DNA of 64,000 nt from Thiogranum longum (GTDB taxonomy: Bacteria > Pseudomonadota > Gammaproteobacteria > DSM-19610). The notes beneath the pieces were generated by a model, which did no database searches, had not been told where the DNA came from, and saw only the letters and a list, made by a program, of their open reading frames with translations. The translations under genes were made by a program, and so were the position numbers. Positions 28,629 through 37,608 of this stretch are shown one piece after another (within the stretch, counting starts at the first letter, position 1; every line of letters begins with the position of its first letter). Location: positions 248,001 through 312,000 of the forward strand of contig NZ_SMFX01000001.1 in assembly GCF_004339085.1 (NCBI RefSeq), given 5' to 3'.

Positions 28629-29573
28629 TCATGCGGGCAAGAAGTCGATTGGGTAAGTAACCGTAACATCACCGACCTGCTTGGCACCGAAGTTAAACAT
28701 TTTTATACGCCTTAACAGTTTCTGTTCCAGCTTTGCATCACCCAGTTCACTTGAGACCAGCTTTATACCGGTGATTTTTCCGGAAGGAGCTATCGTAAGA
28801 CTGATAACCATTTTTCCCTGCAAGCTCGGGTCCTTGCGCAAAGCGCGATTATAGAGGCTGTAAATCGCCCCCTTGTTGCGGTCAAAGACAATCTGGATAT
28901 CTTCATAGCTGCGCGAAGCAGTACGGCTGTTGCGCTGTTTCTTGTTGAGTGAAGTTTTTGCTATCGAGCTTTTGACTTCCGTCGCTGTGCGTGACGCCAG
29001 CTTCGTAGAGCCGGTATCACGGCTAAGCCTGGAGGTGTTGATACCTTTACTGGCGCTGCCCACTTTTGAAGTGATCAACGAACGTTCGGTCTTGCGTGCC
29101 GTTGTAGCCGTGCTGCTTACACGCCTGGCGCCGCGCAGTTCATCAACAGACTGGTCACGCAGGTCGGAGAGCGAGTCTTGCAGCGCCAGCAGGCCTGCAC
29201 TGGACGCCTTCTTGCGTGCCTGCTCGAGTGCGTCGACCTTCGGCTTTTTCGGGGGCTGTTTTTTGACCACTTTGGTCGGCGGTCTTTTCTTTGCCTTGAC
29301 CTTCTTTTTCACGGGGTCGGGTTTTTTCCTGACCACTTCGGGTTTAGGTTTGGGTTTAGGTTTGGGTTCGATGTGTTTCTCGAAAACCAGTTTGGCGACA
29401 CGCGGTGGAAGCTCGACCTCATCCTCGACCGGTTTCTTGAACACTGGCAAGTAAGGGATGGCAATCGCCAGTACAACCGTCAACACCAGGGTAATAGTGA
29501 GGGCCTTGCGGAAGCGTCGTTCATCTTCCGCGGAAATCGACCAGGGCAGTGAGAGTGAGTGCGAATAGACCAT
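28629..29573 (-). CDS. TonB-like energy transducer with AgmX/PglI C-terminal domain
   Basis: 314 residues. One membrane anchor (about 23-42), then a Lys/Pro-rich periplasm-spanning segment (EPKPKPKPKPEVVRKKPDP, continuing to about 110), a Ser/Thr/Arg-rich linker, and a C-terminal domain (about 225-314: YEDIQIVFDRNKGAIYSLYN, GKMVISLTIAPSGKITGIKL) of the AgmX/PglI type, a TonB-C-like fold. Family members couple inner-membrane proton channels to outer-membrane partners; Myxococcus GltG/GltJ carry it. Last gene of a nine-gene run, 8 bases after the ExbD-like gene. Confidence 0.82.
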   Translation of the reverse strand: MVYSHSLSLPWSISAEDERRFRKALTITLVLTVVLAIAIPYLPVFKKPVEDEVELPPRVAKLVFEKHIEPKPKPKPKPEVVRKKPDPVKKKVKAKKRPPTKVVKKQPPKKPKVDALEQARKKASSAGLLALQDSLSDLRDQSVDELRGARRVSSTATTARKTERSLITSKVGSASKGINTSRLSRDTGSTKLASRTATEVKSSIAKTSLNKKQRNSRTASRSYEDIQIVFDRNKGAIYSLYNRALRKDPSLQGKMVISLTIAPSGKITGIKLVSSELGDAKLEQKLLRRIKMFNFGAKQVGDVTVTYPIDFLPA

Positions 29574-29581
29574 GTCTTTTC

Positions 29582-30088
29582 CTAGCTTTCCTGTGCCGGT
29601 TTCTGGAGTACAGCAAGTGAGATCTTGCCGAAACCTGCATCCGTGCAGGTGGCCATGACTTTCTTCAGCAGCTGGTAGGGGATTTCCTTGCTACCCATTA
29701 TCGTGACTTCGGGGGGTGCAACCTTTTGGTTTGAGGTCTTGATAATGCGGCGTTTGTTCTTCGCTTCAAGCGCATACCTGAGTGGTTCGATGGTCAGTTT
29801 ACCATCGTCCGGGATGTTGCTGACACGCAGGATCCGGGTGCCTTGCACAAGGATTTCCTTGTCGGTGACCATGACCACAATATTCTGGCGAGGCTTCTGT
29901 TCAGAAATCGATTCGGGCAGGGCTACGTCCTTTGCACTGGGCAGCACTTCACCTTCTCCCGAGTTCACCAGCAGGAAGAAGACCAGGATCGTAAAGATAT
30001 CCATCAGTGACACCATGTTGAATCCCGGTGTTCCTTTGCTGCGCTTGTGGTGGCGTTCCATGCGCTTTGCGCGGCGTGACATTTTCAT
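29582..30088 (-). CDS. ExbD/TolR-like proton-channel subunit, Asp-bearing copy
   Basis: 168 residues: a basic N-terminus (MKMSRRAKRMERHHKRS), one membrane helix (about 27-43) with SLMDIFTILVFFLLV, and a periplasmic domain. D30 is at the place of the essential proton-carrying Asp of ExbD/TolR. It overlaps the second ExbD-like gene by 4 bases upstream and stops 8 bases before the AgmX-like gene. With the TolQ-like protein it should form an inner-membrane, proton-driven stator. Confidence 0.88.
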   Translation of the reverse strand: MKMSRRAKRMERHHKRSKGTPGFNMVSLMDIFTILVFFLLVNSGEGEVLPSAKDVALPESISEQKPRQNIVVMVTDKEILVQGTRILRVSNIPDDGKLTIEPLRYALEAKNKRRIIKTSNQKVAPPEVTIMGSKEIPYQLLKKVMATCTDAGFGKISLAVLQKPAQES

Positions 30089-30618
30089 GGAGTGTTCCTT
30101 TTTACAGTGCGCAGCTTGCCGGCCGGTGCATCGCCAATGGAAATTGCAGGAAACAATTCTGCCATAACGATTTCGCCGTCGCGTTCGACACGTGCGATGC
30201 GCAGGGTATCCATCATTCCCACCAGCCGGTCATAGGATGTATCCGTTTCCAGCAGCAGGGTAATGTCCTTTTTGTCCGGGAAACGTGCCTTGATCTGTTG
30301 CAGCATGTCGGATACCTGTTGCAGGTGACTTCCATCTGCGGCAACCGCGACAGATTTCAGCAGCCCACGTTTTCGGTCACCGATTTCAATGACGTTACGA
30401 CGCACAATTACCTCCAGCTGCAGCTGTTCCTTTTCATCCCTGGCCACTTCTTTTGAAGGTGCGCCTTCAGTCGGAAGGTTGAGCTCCAGAATGGTGATGC
30501 GTGAGAACACTGCCGTAATCAGCAGGAACGGTACCAGTATGACCATCAGGTTCATAAAGGCCGTGATGTTAACCTCGGTTGGTTCACCGGTAACCTTTTT
30601 GCGCCAGCGACGTTTCAT
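30085..30618 (-). CDS. ExbD/TolR-like protein with Asn in place of the channel Asp
   Basis: 177 residues, same architecture as its downstream paralogue: basic N-terminus (MKRRWRKKVTGEPTEVN), one helix (about 18-40), periplasmic domain with strands such as DITLLLETDTSYDRLV. The helix reads ITAFMNLMVILVPFLLIT; N23 sits where the partner has the conserved Asp, so this copy should not carry protons. Overlaps the ExbB-like gene and the next ExbD-like gene by 4 bases each, implying fixed stoichiometry. Confidence 0.85.
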   Translation of the reverse strand: MKRRWRKKVTGEPTEVNITAFMNLMVILVPFLLITAVFSRITILELNLPTEGAPSKEVARDEKEQLQLEVIVRRNVIEIGDRKRGLLKSVAVAADGSHLQQVSDMLQQIKARFPDKKDITLLLETDTSYDRLVGMMDTLRIARVERDGEIVMAELFPAISIGDAPAGKLRTVKRNTP

Positions 30619-31262
30619 CCGGCAGACGCCCGGTTGCGTTCAGTCAGGATGTTCAGGAACTTGACCGAGGCCATTTCCAGACTGTCGACCAGCTCGGTCG
30701 TCTTGGTTTGCAGCACCGTGTAGATGAGCAACAGTGGGATGGCCGCCATCAGTCCGAAAGCTGTTGTGTTCATCGCAACCGAGATACTGGCGGACAGCAT
30801 GTCAGCCTTTTCGGCCGGGTTGGCGTTGGCCACAGCGGTAAACGCCTGTATCAGGCCCATGATAGTACCCAGCAGTCCGAGCAGCGTGGCAATGTTGGCG
30901 AAGGTAGCCAGGTAGTGGGTGCGTTTCTCCAGTCGCGGAACGGTTTCCATCAGGCCTTCTTCCATGGCAACCTCGACGTCATCACGGCGTACATCACTGC
31001 CTGCACGATCCAGCCCGTAGCGCAGGATGCGACTCAGGGCCGCCTTTGATTTTTCGGTAATAGCAACTGCCTGGCTGTAGTTGCCCTCCATCAGCATTGG
31101 CATGACCTTCTTCCATACGCGCTGGTTGGTTGCACGTGCTGTCGTCAAATAGATATAGCGTTCGGCGGCAATGGCCACGCCCAGTGCCAGCACCACCACA
31201 ATGGGGTACATAAACAGGCCGCCGGCCTGAAAAAATTGTACGAGTGAAGAATAGATATCCAT
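30615..31262 (-). CDS. ExbB/TolQ/MotA-family proton channel protein
   Basis: 215 residues with three membrane helices (about 13-31, a pair at about 120-150 and 160-190) and a cytoplasmic loop between helices 1 and 2. LATFANIATLLGLLGTIMGL and ISVAMNTTAFGLMAAIPLLL are the conserved pore helices of the MotA/TolQ/ExbB family. It forms the channel with the two ExbD-like proteins directly downstream. Order ExbB-ExbD-ExbD-AgmX is the same as AglR-AglQ-AglS plus a Glt TonB-like protein in gliding myxobacteria. Confidence 0.92.
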   Translation of the reverse strand: MDIYSSLVQFFQAGGLFMYPIVVVLALGVAIAAERYIYLTTARATNQRVWKKVMPMLMEGNYSQAVAITEKSKAALSRILRYGLDRAGSDVRRDDVEVAMEEGLMETVPRLEKRTHYLATFANIATLLGLLGTIMGLIQAFTAVANANPAEKADMLSASISVAMNTTAFGLMAAIPLLLIYTVLQTKTTELVDSLEMASVKFLNILTERNRASAG

Positions 31263-31289
31263 GGTGAACTCCTTGATGTAGTCCCTTGT

Positions 31290-31586
31290 TTACGGGGTTT
31301 CGGCCGTGTACCTTGAGCCGTTTTTGTGAACTGTGTCGAAATATTGCAATTTGCGTCGGAAAACATCCGGGTCAACCGGCTGCAGACTATTGTTTATCAG
31401 GCTGTTTACCGGTCTGTCGGGTGCCAGTGCCGCTTCCGGATCTTTCCAGGGAACAATAAACAGCGCTTTTGGAAGTTCGCGGTTACCGATGATAGACATG
31501 CCGTCGAGGTCGAGTGTCTCTTCAGCTTGCAAGGTTGATGACGTACAAAATAACAGTATGTAAACCAGCAGCTTGATGTGCTTCAT
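31290..31586 (-). CDS. Small secreted protein of the AgmX/ExbBD cluster
   Basis: 98 residues, unrecognised. Signal peptide MKHIKLLVYILLFCTSSTLQ with cleavage near A21-E22 and no lipobox, so soluble and periplasmic after export. The mature part contains DLDGMSIIGNRELPKALFIV, which in similar clusters accompanies TPR proteins. Its start overlaps the upstream TPR lipoprotein gene by 4 bases and it ends 27 bases before the ExbB-like gene, so it belongs to the same operon. Confidence 0.65.
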   Translation of the reverse strand: MKHIKLLVYILLFCTSSTLQAEETLDLDGMSIIGNRELPKALFIVPWKDPEAALAPDRPVNSLINNSLQPVDPDVFRRKLQYFDTVHKNGSRYTAETP

Positions 31587-32191
31587 GGTGTGGTCCTCGC
31601 CTGTGCGCTACCGCTGCGGCGCTCCAGGTCCATAACCCAGCCGCTGACAGTGGTGTCTTCCCCATCCGTCAGGGAAAGGTATTTCCGGTAATGCTCAAGC
31701 GCCAGCGCAGGCTGTTGCAGATACAGGTCATACAGGATGCCGATATTGCGGTGTGCGAGGGCATAGTTCGGATCCAGTTCCAGGGCTTTTCGGTAGGCAT
31801 CGAGTGCGGCACTGAAGTCACCCTGGCTGCGGTACAAAATAGCCAGCTGGTGCCAGACGGAAGGGTTTTCGGGGTTGAGTTGCAGCGCATGATTGAGGGC
31901 ATCGGCAGCTGCGTCCTCCTGTCCGGTTAACCGGTAAGCAATACCGAGGTTCAGGTAGGGGCCGGCAAAACCGGGCTTGCTGGCGATAAAGACATTCAAT
32001 ACGGGGATGGCAGCCTGGTAGTTGCCGCTCTTCATCAATACCAGCGCATTGTCATAGTTGCGCGGCAGTTTTTGTTCCTGTTTTGCTTTTCCGTCTTCTG
32101 CAGGAGATGAGGATGTGCGCACGCTGCTGCAACCTGCAGCAAGCAAAATTAATAGAGGAACAAGCAGGGCTTTACTGAAGTACGGCAACAA
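31583..32191 (-). CDS. TPR lipoprotein
   Basis: 202 residues. Lipobox LLAAGC with C21 predicts lipidation and probably outer-membrane placement. About four tetratricopeptide repeats follow (about 48-185), for example PYLNLGIAYRLTGQEDAAAD and AHRNIGILYDLYLQQPALAL. The start is a TTG at 32191 (or the next codon TTG), with GGGGAAG upstream; there is no ATG. It overlaps the preceding large TPR lipoprotein gene by 20 bases. It is similar in layout to Myxococcus GltE/AglT, a TPR lipoprotein, but this equation is inference. Confidence 0.78.
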   Translation of the reverse strand: MLPYFSKALLVPLLILLAAGCSSVRTSSSPAEDGKAKQEQKLPRNYDNALVLMKSGNYQAAIPVLNVFIASKPGFAGPYLNLGIAYRLTGQEDAAADALNHALQLNPENPSVWHQLAILYRSQGDFSAALDAYRKALELDPNYALAHRNIGILYDLYLQQPALALEHYRKYLSLTDGEDTTVSGWVMDLERRSGSAQARTTP

Positions 32192-34955
32192 AATCTTCCC
32201 CTTTTTCCTGTTTGGCGTAGCGCACCGGCATCAGCTCTGCGAGTTCCGCGAGACTCTTGCGTACCCACGCGTCATACAGTCCGTCGGTTGTGCGCTGGGC
32301 ATTGGTTTCGTGGATTTCGATGGCCTTTTCCTCGAATGGATAGGCCTGTTCCTCGAGCAGGATTTCATACTGCTCCAGTTCTTCTTCGTTCAGATTGCGC
32401 GGTCGTTCCGAAGTCATCAACGCAGCGCCGAAATCCTGGTAAATTTTTCCAATTCGGAAAGTGGCCTCGGTTGATACTTCGGCTACCTTGTAGGCGGCGG
32501 CCTCGGTGTAACCCTTGATAGCCGCCTTCATATGCTTCTTTTTCTTTGCCAGGCTTTTCTTGAGGGGTTCTTTCAGCAGAACCTGGCGGTAGGCGGTCTG
32601 TTCGCCGGCAACCAGTGCCAGTCGGGCGTGCGCAGCCAGGTAGCGTGTGCGGTCGGTGCGCTGTTTTCCGGCAGCTCGATCTGATTTGACCAGTTGACCC
32701 TGCCAGTAGAGTTTCCTGTCCGCCTGGCCTGCCTTGTCATACAGCTGTACCAGCTGGTACTGCGCTTCCATGGCCGGCTCTACGGGCTGCGGGAATTCCT
32801 TGATGAAACGTTTGTAAGCTTCTATAGCCCTGTCGCCACGCCCCGCCTGCTGGTACAGGCTGGCTGTGGTGAGTCGTGCTTCCCGACGCAGGGCAGGATC
32901 TTTCTCGGTGCTGGCGATACGTTCAAACTCACCAGCAGCGAGTACAGGTTGTCCGTTCTCACGATAGAGTACAGCAAGCTTGCGTGTTACATCTGGCTGC
33001 AGTTTGTGCTTCGGGTTGGCCTTGCGCCAGGGCTCCAGTATACGGATGGCATCAGGCCAGCGCTTAAGCGCAATGTAAGCGGCGGCGGCATCGTACTGGG
33101 CCGTTACGTTGATCGGCGAGCGCGGCACAGCGGATGCGATCCTCAGGAAATGACCGGCTGCGGCTGCAAGGTCGCCACTTGAACGGGCCTGTTCGCCCTG
33201 TTTATAGATGCTGGCAGCCAGTTTCTCCTGTAACGCATTTCGTTTTTCGTCATTGTTTGGCGTGCGGGCAAGTACTTCCTGGTAGGCTGCTTCCGCCTTG
33301 AGATAGTCCTGCAGGTCAAAACGGCTGTGGGCAATGACGGTCCAGGCAGACAATGACAAGGCAGTAGTCGCGCGTGGATTTTCTGTAACTGGCAAGGCGG
33401 CAGCAATAGCGCCCTGGTAGTCCTTGAGCGCATACAATTGCTGGGCAGCCAATGTGCGTACCGGCAAGGCTTGCTTATGCCCGGGAAACTTTGTGGCGAA
33501 GTGCAGTGCGCTGGTGATGCCTGCAAGGTGCCAGTCGGTACGTTTTCTGCCCTGCAATGCAGATTCATGTTTTCTGTAAGCAAGGAGAGCGGCATAACCG
33601 GATTCAGCCGCTTTCTCATGTTCACCATAGTTATAGGCTGTACGTTCGTATTGCAGTGCGGCTTCCCCGTGCGAACCGGCGCTGGTCAGCAGTTCGGCAT
33701 ACAGGAAGTTCATGTAAGGTGCCTGCTTGCTGGCCGGGAATGCGCTCAGGAACAGGCGATACCAGCGACCTGCCTCAGTATAGGCGGCCGGCTTTTTCTG
33801 TTGTTGTGCCTGTGCGTGGTAATGCTCGGCGACATCGCGCAGGTGTCGCTGCACCTGGTTAAGTACATCCGGTGAATCTTCCGGATTGTGCTGCTGCCAG
33901 TAATTACCGGCAGGTTGATAGCGTTCGACAAAGGCCTGTTTCTCTTCCAGGACGCGGGCACCAAAGCCGGCCTTTTTATAGACATCGATGACCCTCGACT
34001 GGAACAGAGGAGCTTCACGATGTTGCGGGTGTGCTTCGGCGAACAGGCGGTATGTGTCAGCAGCATCACTGTAGCGTTCCTTGGACAGATGAAGTCCTGC
34101 CAGACGGGCATAAAGCAGTGGCTCATACGGTTTGTTACCCTGGCGCGAGAAATAGCCTTGTATGGATTTTGTATCACCAAGGTACGAAAAACTCAGGCTG
34201 ACAGCGCGTAGTGTGTCATCAAGGCGCTCCTGGTCAGCACGTGCCAGTCCATCCGGCAGCTCGGTGCTGTCATGCGCACCGAGTATTTCATCCAGCAGAC
34301 TGATGTAGGCATGAAGTGCGGATTCATAGTCATTTTGCTTGAATCTGGCCCAGCCAAGTTTGTAGAGCGCCTGTTGGTGGAAGTCAGAGTCGGCACCGGT
34401 ATCGAGGACGGCCTGGTAAGCGGCTTCGGCATCGCGGAACTGGCGACGGACAAACAGGTATTCACCGCGCCGGAACTGGGCTTCGTCATACTTGTCATTT
34501 TCTGAATACTTGTCCGCATAGTGGCTCAGTGCCTGCATGGCAGGCTCGGTTTCACCTGACTGTTCGTAGGCTCGTGCCAGCTGATACAGCGCCGTATCGT
34601 TTCGTTTGTGGTCCGGGTAGCGCTTAAGCAGCTGCGCATAGAGCTGTGCAGCGCGTGAGGTGCTGCCGGCGACAGCCTGCCCTTCCCCCAGCGCGTCCTG
34701 CTCGTCGGCGAGGTACAGGTCTGCAAGCCGACGCATGGCTTCAGGCACAAATACGTTCTCCGGCGATTCATCCAGGAAAGCCTGGTAATGCTGTATGGCA
34801 GCTTTTCGTGGATTATCACTTTGTTGCCGGGGTGCGTCAGGCAGTTGTGGCGCTTCGAGAGAACCGATGGTGGGCTCCCTGGAAGAGCCGGGCAGGTGAA
34901 CGGATGAACAGCCGGCAAGCAGTAGCGCAGTCAGTAATGCGGGGCAGGTTCTCAT
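32172..34955 (-). CDS. Large TPR lipoprotein
   Basis: 927 residues. LLLAGCSSV gives a lipobox with C16. The rest is almost wholly helical TPR-like repeats of the YbgF/PilF type (GEYLFVRRQFRDAEAAYQAV; KPYEPLLYARLAGLHLSKER; AVLYRENGQPVLAAGEFERI). Likely an outer-membrane-anchored periplasmic scaffold. The ATG at 34955 overlaps the stop of the previous TPR gene (4 bases). No catalytic motif seen. It resembles the long TPR proteins (GltD/GltI type) of gliding-machinery-like clusters. Confidence 0.75.
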   Translation of the reverse strand: MRTCPALLTALLLAGCSSVHLPGSSREPTIGSLEAPQLPDAPRQQSDNPRKAAIQHYQAFLDESPENVFVPEAMRRLADLYLADEQDALGEGQAVAGSTSRAAQLYAQLLKRYPDHKRNDTALYQLARAYEQSGETEPAMQALSHYADKYSENDKYDEAQFRRGEYLFVRRQFRDAEAAYQAVLDTGADSDFHQQALYKLGWARFKQNDYESALHAYISLLDEILGAHDSTELPDGLARADQERLDDTLRAVSLSFSYLGDTKSIQGYFSRQGNKPYEPLLYARLAGLHLSKERYSDAADTYRLFAEAHPQHREAPLFQSRVIDVYKKAGFGARVLEEKQAFVERYQPAGNYWQQHNPEDSPDVLNQVQRHLRDVAEHYHAQAQQQKKPAAYTEAGRWYRLFLSAFPASKQAPYMNFLYAELLTSAGSHGEAALQYERTAYNYGEHEKAAESGYAALLAYRKHESALQGRKRTDWHLAGITSALHFATKFPGHKQALPVRTLAAQQLYALKDYQGAIAAALPVTENPRATTALSLSAWTVIAHSRFDLQDYLKAEAAYQEVLARTPNNDEKRNALQEKLAASIYKQGEQARSSGDLAAAAGHFLRIASAVPRSPINVTAQYDAAAAYIALKRWPDAIRILEPWRKANPKHKLQPDVTRKLAVLYRENGQPVLAAGEFERIASTEKDPALRREARLTTASLYQQAGRGDRAIEAYKRFIKEFPQPVEPAMEAQYQLVQLYDKAGQADRKLYWQGQLVKSDRAAGKQRTDRTRYLAAHARLALVAGEQTAYRQVLLKEPLKKSLAKKKKHMKAAIKGYTEAAAYKVAEVSTEATFRIGKIYQDFGAALMTSERPRNLNEEELEQYEILLEEQAYPFEEKAIEIHETNAQRTTDGLYDAWVRKSLAELAELMPVRYAKQEKGEDFVAVLQ

Positions 34956-36826
34956 TGCTTGCCCCCCGCTCCATTTTGTCCTGCAAGCTGGTCATAGCTG
35001 CGTGCCAGTGCATAACGTGCCTGGGCACGGTAACTGACCAGGCGTTCGCGACGTGCGCCCAGTTCCTGCATGGCGAGTTTATATATCTGCTGTCCGGCAT
35101 TGCGCCTGGCTTCATGGATTGCAGGTTGCAGCATGTGAATGCGGTTGCGCAGGGTTTCGATGCGCTTGTCATACCCGCTAAATGAATCTGGTACAGTCTT
35201 CAGCCCCTGCTCAATGGTGTTGTGTGCTGCAAGCAGCTGTTCGGTTGGTTGTTTCAGGGCTTGCAGTTGTTTGCGAACATCCCACAGCCGTTGCGGGTAG
35301 TCCGCCTGAATCTGCCAGTACAAAATGCCATGCAGCCAGCGCGCCTTGTCCTGAAGGACGTGTTTTCGTTTGTGGCTGTCGGGCAGGCGCGCAAGTGTTT
35401 TCTCTACCTTGTCCAGGGTTGCAAGCTGCTGTTGTTCCTTGCCGGTAGCAAGACCGAGGGGGGTTTTGCTTTGCACCTGTATCTCGAGTTTTTCACCAAG
35501 ATTCAGCCAGCGTGCATGTAATGTCTGCGCCTGTTGTTGCTCAAGGCGCTCGCGGATAGCGGGAGATCGTTTTTCATAGGCCAGGCGGCGCGTGTCGACC
35601 ATGTCGTGTAACAGTTCGATATTCGACAGACGGCGGGTCAGTAGCGCCTGGAGAAACCCCAGGTCCCGATAGTCTTTCAGATTCTCCTGGAAAGCGTGTT
35701 GTGACAGTACATCAACCAGATAGCGACCCGAAGGGATATCTTTCAGCGCAGGTGCATCATGTAACCAGCCGCCAGATTCATGTGTGTCCGCCTGGGCCAG
35801 TAACTCCAGCAGCGCACCTGATTCGGCGGCCTGAATAGCGGCGTCGATATCTGCCTGTTCGGTATCATATGAATCGATGGCCTGCTCATAAAAATAGATG
35901 GCCCGGTCCCGGTCTCCCAGTTGCGCAAAGGAGTAGGGGACAGCAAGCCGGACTTCAAGTGCGGCCGGCTGCTTGCTGTCGAGTTTGTTGAGTCTCAGCC
36001 AGGGCGTCAGCGCAGCTTCATAGTTGCCGCGTTCAGCATCGGCCCAACCGGCGCCGAGCAGGGCTTCCTGCATAAAAGGTCCGCGCAGTCGAACACGGTC
36101 CAGGTATTTTCTGGCCTGCTCTGCTTCACCTTCACGTAGCAGCTGGTATCCCAGGGCCAGGTTGGCGCGATCACGCAGAGCAAGGAGCTCTTCGCTGTCG
36201 GCATCCTCGCGACCGAGTTTATCCAGGGTTGCCTGACCTGCCTTGATGTCCCCGGCTCGCAGTTGTGCAATACCTTTGTTGATCTGGAGATATTCTTTCC
36301 AGCCCTCGGGCGCACGCACCTTGTCGAGAATGTCCGTGGCGGTTGCGTCCTTGCCCATAGCCATATAGATGTTGGCACCCAGTACGGCGAGCTCTGCCTG
36401 CATGGCCTTGTTGCCTGAAAGCTCAACACGCTTGAAGGCTTTTGCCGCATTTTCGTAGAGGCCGTGCTGGTAGGAAATCTTGGTCAGGTAGAACCAGGCA
36501 CGGTTACGCAGGTCGAGATTTGTATCCGGGTCGAGCAGGTTTTCAAAGCGCTCTTCGGCCTGGTCGAGCATGCCGTAGGAAAGTTGCAGTCCGCCCAGCA
36601 GCAATTCTGCCTCATCATGATGGTGTGGTAGTTGTGATTGTGCCTGCGCTGCCATCAGGTGGGAGATTGCAGTGAAATAATCGTCCTGATAAAAATGGAA
36701 CAGGACCTCGCCATACTGGAGATCCTGGACCTGTTGTGGCTTGTCAGCGCCGGCAAAGCTGCCGGTCGAGAACAGGCCCAGAAACAGCAACATCATGTGC
36801 TGCAGGGTGTGGCGAGACATTACCAT
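34952..36826 (-). CDS. Exported TPR-repeat protein
   Basis: 624 residues. Signal peptide MVMSRHTLQHMMLLFLGLFS, cut near SFAGA. N-terminal half has TPR-like helices (YGEVLFHFYQDDYFTAISHL; RAWFYLTKISYQHGLYENAA); the C-terminal half is a long alpha-helical, Gln/Leu/Arg-rich region (about 380-600) that may form coiled coils. Soluble periplasmic scaffold by inference. It overlaps the upstream gene by 7 bases and the downstream TPR lipoprotein by 4. Confidence 0.72.
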   Translation of the reverse strand: MVMSRHTLQHMMLLFLGLFSTGSFAGADKPQQVQDLQYGEVLFHFYQDDYFTAISHLMAAQAQSQLPHHHDEAELLLGGLQLSYGMLDQAEERFENLLDPDTNLDLRNRAWFYLTKISYQHGLYENAAKAFKRVELSGNKAMQAELAVLGANIYMAMGKDATATDILDKVRAPEGWKEYLQINKGIAQLRAGDIKAGQATLDKLGREDADSEELLALRDRANLALGYQLLREGEAEQARKYLDRVRLRGPFMQEALLGAGWADAERGNYEAALTPWLRLNKLDSKQPAALEVRLAVPYSFAQLGDRDRAIYFYEQAIDSYDTEQADIDAAIQAAESGALLELLAQADTHESGGWLHDAPALKDIPSGRYLVDVLSQHAFQENLKDYRDLGFLQALLTRRLSNIELLHDMVDTRRLAYEKRSPAIRERLEQQQAQTLHARWLNLGEKLEIQVQSKTPLGLATGKEQQQLATLDKVEKTLARLPDSHKRKHVLQDKARWLHGILYWQIQADYPQRLWDVRKQLQALKQPTEQLLAAHNTIEQGLKTVPDSFSGYDKRIETLRNRIHMLQPAIHEARRNAGQQIYKLAMQELGARRERLVSYRAQARYALARSYDQLAGQNGAGGKQ

Positions 36827-37335
36827 TCCTTGACACTGAATTCCGGTTGCTGGTTATTCGTGGCATCAACAATCCGTAATTCCACATACTTCGGTCCCAG
36901 GCCTTTTTTTATAGTCGTTGTCGAACCGCGTCGGTAATCGCGACCATGCGGCCCCTTGCCGGTAAAAAAGGCGACCAGTTCGTGTTCACCATTTTTTATG
37001 TTCCCGATATGGATACGTTGTACGCCACCGCGTATCAGCGCATCGATTTCTCGCGGTGTATACAGATAGTTGGCGACTTCCTTGCCATCCAGTTTTACAG
37101 AAACAGAATCGAGCTGGAAAAATGTTCCGACATCCATGGACAGAAAGACCGATACCTGGGTGTTGGATGGGAAAAGCAATTCTTCTTCCAGCAGGAAAAG
37201 ATCACGATTGAGTTCAAGCACCTGTTTTTTCAGATTCTGGACATCTTCCTGCATACCGGTCGGCTGTTTTTCAGCCAGCACCACCAACGGCCAGGCCATC
37301 AGGCCGGCCAGGATTACACCTAACAGTGATTTCAT
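36820..37335 (-). CDS. Exported coiled-coil/beta protein, first gene of the AgmX cluster
   Basis: 171 residues. Signal peptide ends at VVLAEKQ. Residues about 28-52 form a short heptad coil (MQEDVQNLKKQVLELNRDLF), then a beta-rich domain (VSVFLSMDVGTFFQLDSVSV; GGVQRIHIGNIKNGEHELVA). I do not know a function. Being first in the run of overlapping genes and export-competent, it probably belongs to the same envelope complex. The 273 bases upstream to the apbE stop should contain the promoter. Confidence 0.65.
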   Translation of the reverse strand: MKSLLGVILAGLMAWPLVVLAEKQPTGMQEDVQNLKKQVLELNRDLFLLEEELLFPSNTQVSVFLSMDVGTFFQLDSVSVKLDGKEVANYLYTPREIDALIRGGVQRIHIGNIKNGEHELVAFFTGKGPHGRDYRRGSTTTIKKGLGPKYVELRIVDATNNQQPEFSVKEW

Positions 37336-37608
37336 AACGCCCTCCTGCGGCGTTGCGGAACTATGCGCATACGTGCACGCGAGTATCGCGTTTATCTATG
37401 GCTGATTTCTGATACAGGGTTCACAGAAAGGCTGTGTATTTCGACACAGCTGGCCCGGAACTTGTCCCTGTCATGAATTGATAAAGCAAGGTCTGTACCA
37501 TGTAGCCGGAAAGCTTGCTTTGCGCGGTATCAGGCAGATTTCTGTCTCATTTGGGCGACAGACAGGGGAGAGAAGGAATGTGTAGCGTCCCTGGACATTT
37601 TCCCGTCT

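Noticed and set aside
29340-29380. Tandem repeat in the AgmX-like gene
   Set aside because: It is just the Lys-Pro codon repeat of the TonB-like linker, not a DNA repeat element.
28629-37335. Claim that the organism glides
   Set aside because: Only a core resembling the Agl/Glt machinery is visible; relatives with such clusters are not known to glide.
37440-37460. Sequence resembling a sigma-54 promoter (CTGGCCCG, then TTG)
   Set aside because: The -12 GC is missing, and on that strand it points away from any gene start.
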